From Acidobacteriota bacterium (lineage in GTDB: Bacteria > Acidobacteriota > Terriglobia > Terriglobales > Acidobacteriaceae): a stretch of DNA of 7,501 nucleotides. The position numbers and the translations under genes are program-made. The stretch is from assembly GCA_021805955.1 (NCBI GenBank), contig JAJZDO010000260.1, forward strand, positions 1 through 7,501, read 5' to 3'. The notes beneath the pieces are model-generated. The model searched no databases. It was not told the origin of the DNA and worked only from the letters and a program-made list of their open reading frames with translations. Numbering within the stretch: position 1 is the stretch's first letter; the number at the start of each line of letters is the position of its first letter. Positions 6,864-7,501 of the stretch are shown here, one piece after another.

Positions 6864-7260
6864 GGTCCGCGGAATATTCTTGCGGGGATAGAGCATTTTC
6901 CCGACGAATTCATCGAACAACTGAAGCAGAAGCTAAGTACGACAGAGTAGAAGCTGCAGTATGCAAAGTTGAAGATCCAGGTGCTGGAAGAGCGGCTGCG
7001 TTTCGAGCGCATCGCCAAGTACGGTCCGGGCAGCGAGAGTCTGAGCAATCTGCAACTGGAGTTGCTGGAGTTGGAACCCGGCGTCAGCAGCCAGGAAGTG
7101 GCCGCCGAGAGCGAACGCGAAGCGTTGCCGCCCGCAACGGACAAGAAGAAACGCAAACATCCAAGCCGCCAGACATTGCCCGCCAAGTTGCCGCGCGTAG
7201 AGAAAGTCATTGCCTGCACGTCCGAGCAGTGCTGTTGCAGCAACTGCGGCGCAGGCGACC
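6864..7260 (+). pseudogene. IS66-family transposase (TnpC) N-terminal remnant
   Basis: The frame reads as the start of an IS66 TnpC. First comes a leucine-zipper-like segment (PDEFIEQLKQKLS, then KLQYAKLKIQVLEERL) and ERIAKYGPGSESLSNLQ. A charged stretch with DKKKRKHPSRQTLPAKLPRVEK follows, and the beginning of the zinc-finger region (CCCSNCGAG) ends it. TnpC proteins are usually around 500 residues; only about 130 remain. A TAG at 6948-6950 sits where the family would be expected to carry Gln (one change from CAG), and no convincing start codon remains upstream. Similarity stops at about 7260, just after the Cys cluster, so the DDE catalytic domain is absent. No TnpA/TnpB or IS66 terminal repeat is visible nearby. 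An ORF starting at TTG 6969 runs on to 7475 but is unlikely to be a working gene. Confidence 0.8.
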
Positions 7261-7451
7261 ATAATCCGTCGATAAGGTTTGGAAGGGGTTGCGGCGGGGG
7301 GATTTGGATTGCCGGCAGGAGTTTATGCGGCGCATCTGGCCTGCGAACAGGCTGCAACGGCCGCCGTCTCCGGTCGCTGGTCAACCTCTCCAGCGTCGCT
7401 TCAAGACATAGTTCCACATTGGTCGGTCAAAATCGGCTCAGGAAAATCCCG
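7261..7451. other. Unidentified sequence after the IS66 remnant
   Basis: I recognise no product in any frame. The three plus frames give low-complexity, Gly/Arg/Ala-rich translations without family motifs. The abrupt loss of IS66 similarity at about 7260 marks a deletion or insertion junction. It may be decayed mobile-element or host sequence. Confidence 0.4.
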
Positions 7452-7501
7452 GAGGGTGTAAATCATTTTGTGTAAACGATCTTTTCTAATGAGGGAGAGG
7501 A
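7452..7501 (+). mobile_element. Possible insertion-sequence terminus (IS256/Mutator-like), continuing past the window
   Basis: From 7452 the sequence GAGGGTGTAAATC is followed by TTTTGTGTAAACG, with GTGTAAA repeated at 7456-7462 and 7470-7476. This resembles, from memory, the terminal repeats of some IS256-family elements. The T-rich stretch and the GAGGGAGAGG at the very end could be the leader and ribosome site of a transposase starting just beyond the window. The mate repeat and transposase are not visible, so the call is tentative. Confidence 0.3.

Noticed and set aside
6860..7417. Minus-strand 185-residue open frame over the IS66 remnant
   Set aside because: The opposite strand carries clear TnpC similarity; the minus translation shows no family features.

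Overview
The window looks like chromosomal DNA of a GC-rich, didermic soil-type bacterium. My best guess is an acidobacterium (Terriglobia/Acidobacteriaceae-like). The basis is codon and GC style, a secreted protein built as an Ig-like domain, a Thr-Pro linker and a parallel beta-helix, a Tat-exported amidase, and an IS66 remnant of a kind I associate with acidobacteria. This is family-level recollection, not a search result.

Layout. Positions 1-935 (minus) hold the N-terminal two thirds or so of a Tat-signal amidase, cut by the left edge. Positions 1089-2642 (minus) encode a Wzx-like polysaccharide flippase in the same direction, so the two could be co-transcribed. A 362-bp divergent control region (2643-3004) follows. 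It holds a strong sigma-54-type promoter facing right, a weaker sigma-54-like match facing left, and two interleaved palindromes between them. Positions 3005-4369 (plus) encode an O-antigen ligase/polymerase (Wzy/WaaL-like) membrane protein, followed by a hairpin terminator. After a 320-bp leader with little recognisable content, 4727-6748 (plus) encodes a 673-residue secreted protein: signal peptide, Ig-like domain, a long (T/S)P linker encoded by hexamer-based tandem repeats, and a right-handed beta-helix. It ends in a very strong terminator (6764-6810).

The right end is mobile-element debris. It holds a truncated IS66 transposase (TnpC) N-terminus with an in-frame stop, about 200 bp I cannot identify, and at the extreme right edge a sequence that may be the outer end of another insertion sequence.

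How the genes may work together (inference). A flippase moves lipid-linked sugar repeats across the inner membrane. The ligase/polymerase joins them in the periplasm. The secreted beta-helix protein may bind, cut or decorate the resulting surface polymer. No glycosyltransferases lie in the window, so this would be the edge of, or a satellite to, an exopolysaccharide locus. The most notable signal is the divergent regulatory region, which is arranged like an activator-dependent (RpoN) switch between exporter and polymerase. I found no CRISPR array, rRNA, tRNA or recognisable defence system.
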